A stretch of DNA of 64,000 nt from Pseudomonas moraviensis (GTDB lineage: Bacteria > Pseudomonadota > Gammaproteobacteria > Pseudomonadales > Pseudomonadaceae), in contig NZ_LT629788.1 in NCBI RefSeq assembly GCF_900105805.1, positions 2,108,001 to 2,172,000 on the forward strand. The letters are read 5' to 3'. The notes under the pieces are model-generated. The model did no database searches. It saw nothing but the letters and a program-made list of their open reading frames with translations, and was not told where the DNA came from. This document shows positions 23,544 through 32,330 of this stretch, piece by piece. Position 1 is the stretch's first letter. Every line of letters starts with the position of its first letter. Position numbers and translations under genes: made by a program.

Positions 23544-24290
23544 ATGACCGTCTACTTCATCGGCGCCGGCCCCGGCGACCCGGAACTCATCACCGTCAAA
23601 GGCCAACGCCTGATTCGCAATTGCCCGGTGATCATCTACGCCGGTTCACTGGTGCCGACGGCAGTGCTGGAAGGTCACCAGGCCGAAACCGTGGTCAACA
23701 GCGCTGAACTGCATCTGGAACAGATCATCGATTTGATCAGGGCCGCCCATGCCAAAGGTCAGGATGTCGCGCGTGTGCATTCGGGAGATCCGAGTCTGTA
23801 TGGGGCGATTGGCGAGCAGATCCGTTATTTGCGTGAGTTGCAGATTCCTTTCGAGATAATCCCTGGTGTCACCGCCACAGCGGCCTGCGCAGCGCTGCTG
23901 GGCGCCGAGCTGACCCTGCCGGACATCTCGCAAAGCGTGATCCTCACTCGCTATGCCGACAAGACGGCGATGCCGGCCGGCGAAGAACTGGCGAGCCTGG
24001 CGCAGCATGGTGCGACCATGGCGATTCATCTGGGGGTCAATCATCTGGAGAAGATACTGGTCGAACTGCGGCCGCATTACGGCGCGGATTGTCCGATTGC
24101 AGTGATTCATCGGGCGACGTGGCCGGATCAGGACTGGGTGGTTGGCACGCTGGCGGACATTGCCGGGAAGGTCGAGACCAAGGGGTTTCGGCGTACGGCG
24201 CTGATTCTGGTCGGGCGAGTGTTGGGCAGTGAGGTGTTCAGCGAGTCTTCGTTGTATCGCGCCGGGCATGCGCATCTGTACAGACCCTGA
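23544..24290 (+). CDS. cobM: Precorrin-4 C(11)-methyltransferase
   Basis: 248 aa starting MTVYFIGAGPGDPELITVKGQRLI, with the SAM-binding 'GAGPGDPELITVKG' typical of tetrapyrrole methyltransferases. CobM blocks include 'VARVHSGDPSLYGAIGEQIRYL', 'PGVTATAACAALLGAELTLPDISQSVILTR' and 'HRATWPDQDWVVGTLADIAGKV'. It methylates precorrin-4 at C-11 to give precorrin-5. It has its own Shine-Dalgarno (CAAGGATTCAACG) 78 nt after cobE and is the last gene of the riboswitch-led operon. The REP pair at 24298-24429 follows. Confidence 0.95.
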   Translation: MTVYFIGAGPGDPELITVKGQRLIRNCPVIIYAGSLVPTAVLEGHQAETVVNSAELHLEQIIDLIRAAHAKGQDVARVHSGDPSLYGAIGEQIRYLRELQIPFEIIPGVTATAACAALLGAELTLPDISQSVILTRYADKTAMPAGEELASLAQHGATMAIHLGVNHLEKILVELRPHYGADCPIAVIHRATWPDQDWVVGTLADIAGKVETKGFRRTALILVGRVLGSEVFSESSLYRAGHAHLYRP

Positions 24291-24297
24291 AAACAAG

Positions 24298-24429
24298 TGT
24301 GGCGAGGGCGCTTGCTCCCGCTGGATCGCGGAGCGATCCCAGCATCAGACAACCCATTCATCACGGGTAGATGCGTCGCCTGAGTTGTGACTGCTACGCA
24401 GTCAAGCGGGAGCAAGCTCCCTCGCCACA
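24298..24429. repeat. Long inverted repeat between cobM and nfuA
   Basis: TGTGGCGAGGGCGCTTGCTCCCGCT (24298-24322) and its near reverse complement AGCGGGAGCAAGCTCCCTCGCCACA (24405-24429), with about 80 nt between. This is the 'GTGGCGAGGGAGCTTGCTCCC' repeat class of pseudomonads. It lies between converging genes. Confidence 0.85.
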
Positions 24430-24456
24430 GCGCCGTTTCAGTACACAGCGAACGCC

Positions 24457-25041
24457 TTAGTAGTAGGCGTTTTCTTTCTGCGTATGGTCGGTCACGTCAC
24501 GTACACCTTTGAGTTCCGGGATGCGCTCGAGCAAAGTGCGCTCGATGCCTTCCTTCAGGGTCACGTCAGCCTGGCCGCAGCCCTGGCAGCCGCCACCGAA
24601 CTGCAACACGGCGATGCCGTCCTCGACCACATCGATCAGGCTGACCTGACCGCCGTGGCTGGCCAGCCCCGGGTTGATCTCGGTTTGCAGGTAATAGTTG
24701 ATGCGCTCGTTGACCGGGCTGTCGGCGTTGACCATCGGTACTTTGGCGTTCGGCGCCTTGATGGTCAGCTGGCCGCCCATCCGGTCGGTCGCGTAATCGA
24801 CGACCGCGTCGTCAAGAAACGCTTCGCTGAAGGAATCGATGTACGCGGTGAAGCTTTTCAGCCCCAGCGCCGTATCTTCAGGCTTCTCTTCGCCCGGCTT
24901 GCAGTACGCAATGCAGGTTTCGGCGTACTGAGTGCCAGGCTGGGTGATGAAAACGCGGATGCCGATGCCCGGGGTGTTCTGCTTGGAGAGCAGATCGGCC
25001 AGATAATCATGGGCGGCGTCGGTAATGGTAATAGCGGTCAT
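24457..25041 (-). CDS. nfuA: Fe/S biogenesis protein NfuA
   Basis: 194 aa with an N-terminal degenerate A-type scaffold domain (residues ~1-100) and a C-terminal Nfu domain. The Nfu domain carries the cluster-binding motif C152-Q-G-C155 in 'LQFGGGCQGCGQADVTLKEGIERTLL'. Length and order match E. coli NfuA. It carries 4Fe-4S clusters to target enzymes, especially under oxidative stress or iron limitation. The Shine-Dalgarno is GAGGAG. Monocistronic here. Confidence 0.95.
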   Translation of the reverse strand: MTAITITDAAHDYLADLLSKQNTPGIGIRVFITQPGTQYAETCIAYCKPGEEKPEDTALGLKSFTAYIDSFSEAFLDDAVVDYATDRMGGQLTIKAPNAKVPMVNADSPVNERINYYLQTEINPGLASHGGQVSLIDVVEDGIAVLQFGGGCQGCGQADVTLKEGIERTLLERIPELKGVRDVTDHTQKENAYY

Positions 25042-25313
25042 AAAAACTCCTCGCAGGCTTGGGCGCAGTTTACGCCAAATGACGCGGCTGACAAAGTCCT
25101 AGTATTTTTGTCGGAAAACGCCGGATTCGTCGTTCCGCCCAGCGCCTCGTGGCATCGTCAGGCCCGCTTGCGCGCGCGGACGGCCACGTAAACAAATGGA
25201 TACTGAAACAGGCACAAGGCATATATATGTATGCCTCGGGGATTTTTTCGGCCGATATATTCACCGCCTTCGTTTACTTGCAAGTTCCATTGCACTTATT
25301 TCAAAGGCGCTCA
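25042..25313. other. Promoter region between nfuA and the SET-domain toxin gene
   Basis: About 270 nt between divergent genes. An AT-rich stretch (GCATATATATGTATGCC near 25216-25235) precedes the toxin start. No hrp-box (GGAACC-N16-CCACNNA) is seen. An upstream in-frame ATG at 25149 would add 55 unconvincing residues. Confidence 0.4.
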
Positions 25314-28300
25314 ATGAATACATCGTTATCAGGGTTCTATAGCCGAACGCCACCGCGCAGACTGCAGGATCTCAACCACCTGATCAGCTACCTGCACACC
25401 CTCGTTGGTGAGCATTTCAACAGTGACCCACGCGACCTTTACTATCACCCTCCTGCCAGTTCTGCGCTGGGGCGCGAATGCCGGGAAGCATTTCGGGTTT
25501 TGAACAAGCTGGAAAAGGATGAAGACTTTATCAGGCATATTTCAACGCCGGGCGGCGTCGATAAATCGCCTCTAGGCAATGACTTCCTATACGACCTTGT
25601 ATCGTTCCACTTGAGCTCCGCCAAAACGCCAGCGCCCTCCCCCCCGGAAGTTTTCAGCATAGCCGGTCACTCAGTGATTCTCAGAGAGGTCCCGGTCTAC
25701 TGGTCTATCGACGTCGATGTCTTGCTGGATATTCACCGTAAAGTCGGCAACGGCGTCAAAAGCGACGGCTCGGTCAGGCTCGATCTGGTGCTTGCCTACT
25801 ACTCGCTGCAACCGCAGCGGCCCGCCACCAGCGCCGACTGGCAGCGCCTTCTGCACAATCTGGTTGACCATCGCGCACTGTGGCTGCTTGGACATGACGG
25901 GCACGTCAGTGACATTGAGCACCTGTTGGGCGCTGCGGGTGATCAAGCGATCATGCGCATTGTTCGCCAGATTAAAGTGCAAACATCCCGTTCGCTGTTG
26001 GCAAACCTGCTGCCGGAAAAACTCAATGACAAACTGGAGAAATTGGCCAACACCACCCCCGTCGCTCTCCTGGAAACCGCTTTGGGTTCTGCAAAGAACC
26101 TGCAACTGGCTCAACGCATTGCCAACGAACTGGACTGGTACGGTGCAGGCGACAACCAGCAGTGCCCCCCTGGCGTGTTGAAAAAACTGTTGTGGCGAGC
26201 GCTCTGGTTAACGGTAAAACCCGACGCCAACAGTAATCATCGAAACGAGTTGCAGATCCTTATCGAAACCGGCAGCCGCTACGCTTGCATACGGCAATCG
26301 CTGGTCGAGCATTTCCAACGAACGCTTGGCGTCAATCAAACCACCGCCTTACTGGCAGTCGCGATTTTCAGAAGCAATATCGCCAGCGAAGCCTGGGTCG
26401 AGGACATTCCCGAGGAGCTTCCTTACGGCACTTCTAGCACCTGGGCCAATTTCAAGAGCGGCTTTATTCTGGCCGAAACCATTGCCCCCGGGTCATCCCG
26501 GCATATGACGTTCGAACAACTGCTCAACCTGCCAGCCGAGCATTATCAGGCGCATGCCGATGATGTTGAGCAGCAGCGGCTGGTAACGGCAGCCAAAGCG
26601 CGTTCTGCGCTGGATTGGGCAGTGGAAACGGGACTGCTGGGAATTCGTCATGCGCCGTACTCGCTGAGTGAAGTCGAGCTGGCAGTGCAGACACTCGAGC
26701 AGCACGAACGCGACATGGTCAGTGCAATGCAAAACCTCGCGTCCAGACCCCCGAGCCGCTTTCGTTACGACACCGACGCGGCATTCGACGAGGCCTTCCG
26801 CAACTGGCTGGATACTCCGCGAGCCGCCTACGCGACGCTCATCAGAACATTACTGAGCCAGTACCTGCCGGCGTGCGGCACCGATCTTGAGCGCGACGAA
26901 GTGGTCGTTTACTCGTTAAGGCTGCCACTGCATGACACCCAGGTGGAGCATGAGAACCGGACGAACACCGACGCCGTTCGTGCGCGCTCGGGGTTTATTT
27001 TGCGCACGCTCAACCCTGCCTACCCGACCGACCCACGTTACATTGAAGTTTTCCCGTTCGCAGGCGTTGTGCGCCTGCGCAAAGAGATGAAGTCGCTGCA
27101 AGTGGGCGGTGAGATTGTCGTCGAGAAGGTCGGGTCAAGCAGCCGGACCAGCCGAGGCGCCTTCAGAAAAGGCACTGAATTGCCCTTCGACTGGGAAGCC
27201 TACCGCGATGGCTCGAAACCCAGGGAAAACCAGCAAGCGGTATTGATCGTGGAACAGTTCGGCGAGACGTTCGAGGCTGTTGCAATCGAACAGCGAACCC
27301 CGGACGTTGCGGCGCGGACGCTGCCCTTTGCCGCGAACAACCTGACGTCGGCGCGAGCTGAAAAACTGGCCGCGATGATCGCCAGAGAACTGTTCTTCAA
27401 GGATGAGCCAGCGTTACTGGAACAGACCCGTAAAGCGACGCGCAGCATGGACATCGGTCGGGACTTTATCGAGGACATGACCTTCTGGGGAAAAATGTTC
27501 GTGCCGTTCTGGGGTTCCATCGACGACCTGACATCGGGTGATCCTAGACGCATCGAGTCTGGCGGCCTGGGCCTGTTTACCGATGTGGTGTCTTTCGGCT
27601 TGCCCGTCGGCAAGTACATTGCGGGTTGTACCCGTCTGTTGAGCGGCGCTGGCAGAATCGGGCTGCGCCTCGCGTTGCCAAGGCTCTCCACCCTGACACG
27701 AACGTTGCTTGTTTCTACGCTGCGGGAGCTCAATCCTCTGGAGAGCGTTATTGCCCTGCTCAGACTGGGTCGCTTTGCTCTCGGCAAACTGAGTAGCGCG
27801 ACCTTGCGACACGTGCGGATGGGCATCGCACACCTGCGCGACGGCACCATTGCTGCGCGCCATCTCAGTCCGGTCGATCCTGCGACCTGGGTGCCGCATC
27901 GAGCCGGCGACCAATTGTGCACCGTGGAAGGCATCGCCGATATTCCCATGCGCAATGTCGGCACCGCCGCAGCGCCCGACTTTCGCCTGATCGACCCTGT
28001 CTCCCATCAAGCGTTCGGCCCGCGCTACCGGCCACCCGTCACGGTGATCAGCAACAGCAACCCCCTGATACGTCGATACGCGGTAGAACCGCACTGGATT
28101 CAAGGCCTGAAAGCGGACTCGCGCGGCATATTCTTTCGTGCGGACTATAACCAGAAATTCATCTGCAACATCGACGAGCGCGGCACCATTGCCGTCTACC
28201 AGGTCAGGGACAACTCCTACGGGTTTATCGCAGAAACAGCGCAGACCGGGGAAAACAGCTTTTCTGTGGTGTTGGTCAACCCGAAAACCAACCGCGACCT

Positions 28301-29771
28301 GTCGATCAACCTGTCGTCGGTGAAACCCGGGCATTGGTACACAAAGGAAATCAGGGTGGCTGGTGGCGCGCCCGATCAGCCGAACGCGGTAACAGCCTTG
28401 CACCTGGAAAAGTGGTCGCAGTTCAGCGAAGTGATGCTGGACATCGCCATAAAAGCTTTTGCGAAGAAGCACGGTCTGGATCGGGCGGCGTTTCAGCAGT
28501 TCGTCCACACCCAGGGCCAGTTGAAACCCCTTGGCCAACAACTGCTGGACCAGGCCGGCACGGCTCGCACGGCCATTTCCTTCGACAATCTTGAGCAATG
28601 GCGGACGCTGTCGCAGGACAGTCGCAACCGCCTGACCCGCGAAGGATTCGCTGCCGAGCACAACCTGGACCCTCAGGATTTCCTCGCCCATGTCAACATG
28701 GATGGCAGCTTCAGGGCGCCGGGCACCGTGTTGGCAACCTATGCAAACCACCAGGCCTTCACCCCGCTGACCCCAGAGCATCTTCAGCAATGGCGGGCGC
28801 GCTACGACGTGACACGGTCGGCCAGCACGATGAACGCGTTTGTCGCTGAGAACAATTTGAACCCCGTGCTCTGGGCAACCTTCGTCAACGACGCCGGGCA
28901 ACTGAGAAGTGCCGTAGCGGAAACCTTGCAAAGGGTCGCAGCGACGGATTCGGAGGTCTTGCTCGCGCGTAAATCACTGCCCCCGGGCACCGCGAAAAAA
29001 TCGGCTGTCAGGCATTCACCCGAACCCTCGACTGCGCACAGCGACGGGCCATCCTCGCCACCCACGGCTGGCCCTTCCAAGCGTCCTCGACTGGACGTTA
29101 CCGCCACCCTGCCACAGGACCTGACACCTTCGCTCGGGCACCAGATCAACAACAACGCGCCCATTCTGCAGGATCCGACGGATGTGCGAACAAGCCTGAC
29201 GCGCAAGCTGGAAGGCGATATCGAACATATCGCGATCACTGAGGCCAACCGGCTCTTTGCGCACTTCCAGGGTGCCAGACTCAAAGAGATGACCCGGCGC
29301 ATCACCGAGGATATCCACGAGTGGATCGCCGACGAAGGTCGGCACCATGCGAGGCTGACTCAACTTTTCGAGATCAGGAGACCGACCGAAGGTCCCGAGC
29401 GGGGTTTATCGGTGTTCGCCAAGGTCGATATCGAACCTTATGAAGTGCTCGGCCCTTACATCGGCAAACTGCACCGCACCGGCAAATCCCTGCGCGAGGA
29501 AATACTTGAAAAATCCACAGAGAAAGTCAGTACCTATCTTTACGAAACGGCAACCAAGAACGCCACCCTGAGCGGGCACGGCAACAGCAATGTGCTGAGC
29601 CTGATCAACGCCATCAACGTACCCGGCCAGACCAATATCGGCGTGGAGAACGTCGGTTCGATCTGCGTCGGCAAGTACATGGTGTTCTTTGTCGCGTGGG
29701 AAAAAATCCCGGCGGGTGGCGAGCTGTTTCTCGATTACGGCGCCAGTTACTGGAAACACCTGAAACCTTGA
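25314..29771 (+). CDS. Giant toxin/effector with C-terminal SET-domain methyltransferase (DUF6543-type N-terminus)
   Basis: 1485 aa starting MNTSLSGFYSRTPPRRL, with an AAAGG Shine-Dalgarno before ATG 25314. The first ~1000 residues resemble the large 'dermonecrotic toxin'/DUF6543 proteins of pseudomonads. They include a hydrophobic region (~724-790: FVPFWGSIDDLTSGDPRRIESGGLGLFTDVVSFGLPVGKYIAG). Residues ~1030-1200 hold about three degenerate repeats of the form 'FA.EHNLDP..FL..V...G.FR..G..L'. A Ser/Pro-rich linker (~1220-1270) follows. The last ~130 residues are a SET domain: 'GLSVFAKVDIEPYEVLGPYIGKL', 'GNSNVLSLINAIN' in the N-H-S position (~1422), and 'VAWEKIPAGGELFLDYG' (~1474). SET enzymes methylate lysines, often on eukaryotic proteins. 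No signal peptide is seen; the secretion route is unknown. Confidence 0.78.
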   Translation: MNTSLSGFYSRTPPRRLQDLNHLISYLHTLVGEHFNSDPRDLYYHPPASSALGRECREAFRVLNKLEKDEDFIRHISTPGGVDKSPLGNDFLYDLVSFHLSSAKTPAPSPPEVFSIAGHSVILREVPVYWSIDVDVLLDIHRKVGNGVKSDGSVRLDLVLAYYSLQPQRPATSADWQRLLHNLVDHRALWLLGHDGHVSDIEHLLGAAGDQAIMRIVRQIKVQTSRSLLANLLPEKLNDKLEKLANTTPVALLETALGSAKNLQLAQRIANELDWYGAGDNQQCPPGVLKKLLWRALWLTVKPDANSNHRNELQILIETGSRYACIRQSLVEHFQRTLGVNQTTALLAVAIFRSNIASEAWVEDIPEELPYGTSSTWANFKSGFILAETIAPGSSRHMTFEQLLNLPAEHYQAHADDVEQQRLVTAAKARSALDWAVETGLLGIRHAPYSLSEVELAVQTLEQHERDMVSAMQNLASRPPSRFRYDTDAAFDEAFRNWLDTPRAAYATLIRTLLSQYLPACGTDLERDEVVVYSLRLPLHDTQVEHENRTNTDAVRARSGFILRTLNPAYPTDPRYIEVFPFAGVVRLRKEMKSLQVGGEIVVEKVGSSSRTSRGAFRKGTELPFDWEAYRDGSKPRENQQAVLIVEQFGETFEAVAIEQRTPDVAARTLPFAANNLTSARAEKLAAMIARELFFKDEPALLEQTRKATRSMDIGRDFIEDMTFWGKMFVPFWGSIDDLTSGDPRRIESGGLGLFTDVVSFGLPVGKYIAGCTRLLSGAGRIGLRLALPRLSTLTRTLLVSTLRELNPLESVIALLRLGRFALGKLSSATLRHVRMGIAHLRDGTIAARHLSPVDPATWVPHRAGDQLCTVEGIADIPMRNVGTAAAPDFRLIDPVSHQAFGPRYRPPVTVISNSNPLIRRYAVEPHWIQGLKADSRGIFFRADYNQKFICNIDERGTIAVYQVRDNSYGFIAETAQTGENSFSVVLVNPKTNRDLSINLSSVKPGHWYTKEIRVAGGAPDQPNAVTALHLEKWSQFSEVMLDIAIKAFAKKHGLDRAAFQQFVHTQGQLKPLGQQLLDQAGTARTAISFDNLEQWRTLSQDSRNRLTREGFAAEHNLDPQDFLAHVNMDGSFRAPGTVLATYANHQAFTPLTPEHLQQWRARYDVTRSASTMNAFVAENNLNPVLWATFVNDAGQLRSAVAETLQRVAATDSEVLLARKSLPPGTAKKSAVRHSPEPSTAHSDGPSSPPTAGPSKRPRLDVTATLPQDLTPSLGHQINNNAPILQDPTDVRTSLTRKLEGDIEHIAITEANRLFAHFQGARLKEMTRRITEDIHEWIADEGRHHARLTQLFEIRRPTEGPERGLSVFAKVDIEPYEVLGPYIGKLHRTGKSLREEILEKSTEKVSTYLYETATKNATLSGHGNSNVLSLINAINVPGQTNIGVENVGSICVGKYMVFFVAWEKIPAGGELFLDYGASYWKHLKP

Positions 29772-29802
29772 CCGCCCCGGCTTATCAGGTTTTCAGCCGC
29801 TT

Positions 29803-29834
29803 CGGTGGTGCACAGAGGAATACGTGCACCACCG
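29803..29834. terminator. Perfect hairpin between converging toxin gene and cti
   Basis: CGGTGGTGCAC / GTGCACCACCG, an 11-bp perfect stem with a 10-nt loop, 32 nt after the toxin stop and ~48 nt before the cti stop. No clear U-tract; possible bidirectional terminator. Confidence 0.5.
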
Positions 29835-29881
29835 ACAGAAGACAGATGAACGCTGCTCACACAGCATCTGCCCACGGCCGA

Positions 29882-32176
29882 TCAAAGATTTTCGTACCGG
29901 TTCATGTCCAGTACACCCTCTTCCACCGGGTCGGTTTCGTGGATGTACTGGCTCAAATCGTGGAAATACTCCCAGAACTGCGGATGACTGCGGCGAATGC
30001 CCCAGCGCTCGACGATTTTCTCGAACCGGTTCGCGTCCCGGGCGTTTTCCATGGCATCGACAAATGCTGGAACCTGCGCGGCCGGCACATTGAACATGAA
30101 GTTCGGGTAACTGGTGAGTACGCCGGGATAGATCGTCAGGGTGTCGAGCCCTGGCTGATAGCGTCGCGACTCACCGAGCAAAAACGCCACGTTGCTGTGT
30201 GCCCGGTTGCGTAGCAGGCTGTAGACCTCGCGCTTGCCGCTGGCCGTCTCAACACGCAGCATGGTCGCTTCGGGCAACTGATCGATGACTTTCAGCCCGG
30301 CTGCCGGGCGCGAGGCCAGACGGCTCAAGGCCTGCTCTGCGTTCTGCAACGCCGGATCGATATTTGGCCGTGAGCAATAAGCACCGTCGCAGCGGTTGAT
30401 CGGATCCGGCCGCGCATTCAGATCGCCGTAGCGCGTCAGCAACTGCAAGGCGAAATCACGTTTCGGATCTTTTTCGTCGAGTTTCAGCGCAGTCGGTTTG
30501 TCGTCGTCGATCGCCTCATAATCGAGCCACATCTTGAACTGGCCGCCATCCTGGTACCAATCATTGAGGTAGTCCTCGCGAGAGTCGGCGGGCATCAGGC
30601 GCAGAAAATTCTGCTCGGCACCGTTGCGGATCAGGTCGAAATACAGGCGGGTCTGCGCTTGATGGGAGACGTTGCCGAACACGTCGAAATTGACCGCGAG
30701 CTGGTAATAGGTGCGCTCCAGCAGCGGATAGTCGAACAGCCACATCGTCTGCGGCACCTCGCCGATCAAACCCTTGGTTACCGAGGCGCTGTCAAAGTGG
30801 CGGAAGATGCTCAACAGGGCGTTGTCGTTGCCGGCCCACAGCGTCGACCAGCTCGGCGCCGGCAGATCGGCGTAGCTGTCGCGGCGCAGGGCTTCGTATT
30901 CGTTGCGCTTGTCGCGGTAGTCGCGCCACAGGCTCAGCACGCTGCCGACGTCGTCGTTCTGCCCCGGCATCGCCAGCAGCGGCGTGGCCTGGCCGCGGTA
31001 GTTCGGGTCGGTGATATAGAGGTCATGCTCCGGCGCCTGGAACAGCGCCCAGAAGTTGTCGCGGATCACATCGGTCGCGATCTGCCCACGGCACACCGGC
31101 CCGCGAATGAAAGTACGGACGAAGTATTCGGCGTTATCGAGCATGAACTGATAGCGCGCCTGGGCTGGAATCGCTTCGAACGTGGCGAACGGATTGGCGC
31201 GGCTCTGTGGCCCGTAGCCCGGCAGCGCGTTGACCTGCCAGTTACCGTTGTAGAACAGGCTTTTGATCCGGGCCATTTTCGCCGCGCTCAGCGGATACGT
31301 GATGTGCGTCTTGTGCACGATCACCCCCTGCACCGGCCACAAGCGGTAATACACCCGCGTGCCCGGGTCGTCGTTGGGGCGGCGAGTGGCGATCAGGTCG
31401 ATCGGCTGCCCACTCGGCGTGCGCGAACGCACCCACTGGAAATAATGCCCCGGCTCGCCATCCTTGAAATAGATGTGCGCCAGGTACCAGTGCTCGAACA
31501 GCCAGCGCCCGACCAGACTTTGCCGGGCACCGGGGGCGTTAAGCAGGTTTTCCCATTGGGCGATCTGCATCGCTTCTTTCGCGCTCGGCGCCAGGCTCTG
31601 CTCGTCGATCGGTGCGCCAGACGCCAGCCAGCGCTGCAAGGTCTGGTACTGCTGATCGGTCAGGCCGGTGACGGCCAGCGGCATGCCTTCTTTCGGGTGC
31701 GCCCCGGCATAAGCGTCGAATTCGCCAGGCATCGCGCAGAGATTGTTGCGGTTCAGCCCCAGGACGATGTCTTCGGGCAGCCTGGCGTTCGGCGTCAGCG
31801 GGGTCTTGTGGCCGAGTTCGAGCATGCGCGCCATCAGCGCGGCCTGACTGCCCTGGGCGTCGAGCACCGAATAGAAGTCTTTCTGCTGCCAGGCGCGCTT
31901 GCCGAAGGCGTCATAGAACAGTCGCGTTGTCGGTGCGGCCTGGGTGCGTTCGCCGTCGTACACCGGCATCTTGCTCGCGCCGCGGGCGGCGCCTTCGCCA
32001 CTGCCCAGATTGAGCTGGCACGCCGAGTCGTAACAGGCATGGCAGGCCACGCACTTCTCGGTGAAGATCGGTTGGATGTCCCTGCTGTAGGAAATCGAAG
32101 GCGGCATCGCGGGATCTTGCGCCGCGACGCTCCCGCTCAGGACCAGCAACAATAAACTGATGACGCGGTACGGCAT
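29882..32176 (-). CDS. cti: Fatty acid cis/trans isomerase
   Basis: 764 aa starting MPYRVISLLLLVLSGSVAAQDPAMPPS, with a Sec signal peptide (cleavage near VAAQ). The c-type haem motif CVACH lies about 28 residues into the mature protein ('DIQPIFTEKCVACHACYDSACQLNL'). The rest matches the Cti family: 'RWLFEHWYLAHIYFKDGEPGHYFQWVRSRTP', 'THITYPLSAAKMARIKSLFY', 'RGPVCRGQIATDVIRDNFW'. Cti is a periplasmic haem enzyme that converts cis- to trans-unsaturated membrane fatty acids for rapid adaptation to solvents and heat in Pseudomonas. An ATG at 32263 would place 29 extra residues before the signal peptide and is rejected. Confidence 0.94.
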   Translation of the reverse strand: MPYRVISLLLLVLSGSVAAQDPAMPPSISYSRDIQPIFTEKCVACHACYDSACQLNLGSGEGAARGASKMPVYDGERTQAAPTTRLFYDAFGKRAWQQKDFYSVLDAQGSQAALMARMLELGHKTPLTPNARLPEDIVLGLNRNNLCAMPGEFDAYAGAHPKEGMPLAVTGLTDQQYQTLQRWLASGAPIDEQSLAPSAKEAMQIAQWENLLNAPGARQSLVGRWLFEHWYLAHIYFKDGEPGHYFQWVRSRTPSGQPIDLIATRRPNDDPGTRVYYRLWPVQGVIVHKTHITYPLSAAKMARIKSLFYNGNWQVNALPGYGPQSRANPFATFEAIPAQARYQFMLDNAEYFVRTFIRGPVCRGQIATDVIRDNFWALFQAPEHDLYITDPNYRGQATPLLAMPGQNDDVGSVLSLWRDYRDKRNEYEALRRDSYADLPAPSWSTLWAGNDNALLSIFRHFDSASVTKGLIGEVPQTMWLFDYPLLERTYYQLAVNFDVFGNVSHQAQTRLYFDLIRNGAEQNFLRLMPADSREDYLNDWYQDGGQFKMWLDYEAIDDDKPTALKLDEKDPKRDFALQLLTRYGDLNARPDPINRCDGAYCSRPNIDPALQNAEQALSRLASRPAAGLKVIDQLPEATMLRVETASGKREVYSLLRNRAHSNVAFLLGESRRYQPGLDTLTIYPGVLTSYPNFMFNVPAAQVPAFVDAMENARDANRFEKIVERWGIRRSHPQFWEYFHDLSQYIHETDPVEEGVLDMNRYENL

Positions 32177-32288
32177 GCTGCTGATCCCGATGGTAAAAAA
32201 GGCTGCGATTCTACCGTTATGACGCTCGTACCAACATGAGCGATATTCATGCAAAAGCCGCACGTGCTCTAAAAGCGCACAGGTTTGC

Positions 32289-32294
32289 TATGAT
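32289..32294 (+). promoter_or_regulatory. Possible -10 element upstream of metH
   Basis: TATGAT lies 37 nt upstream of the metH ATG (32331). The -35 position is poor, so this is tentative. Confidence 0.3.
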
Positions 32295-32330
32295 CCCGCT
32301 CCTTCGTAATGGTCTTTTCGAGTAGTCCAC

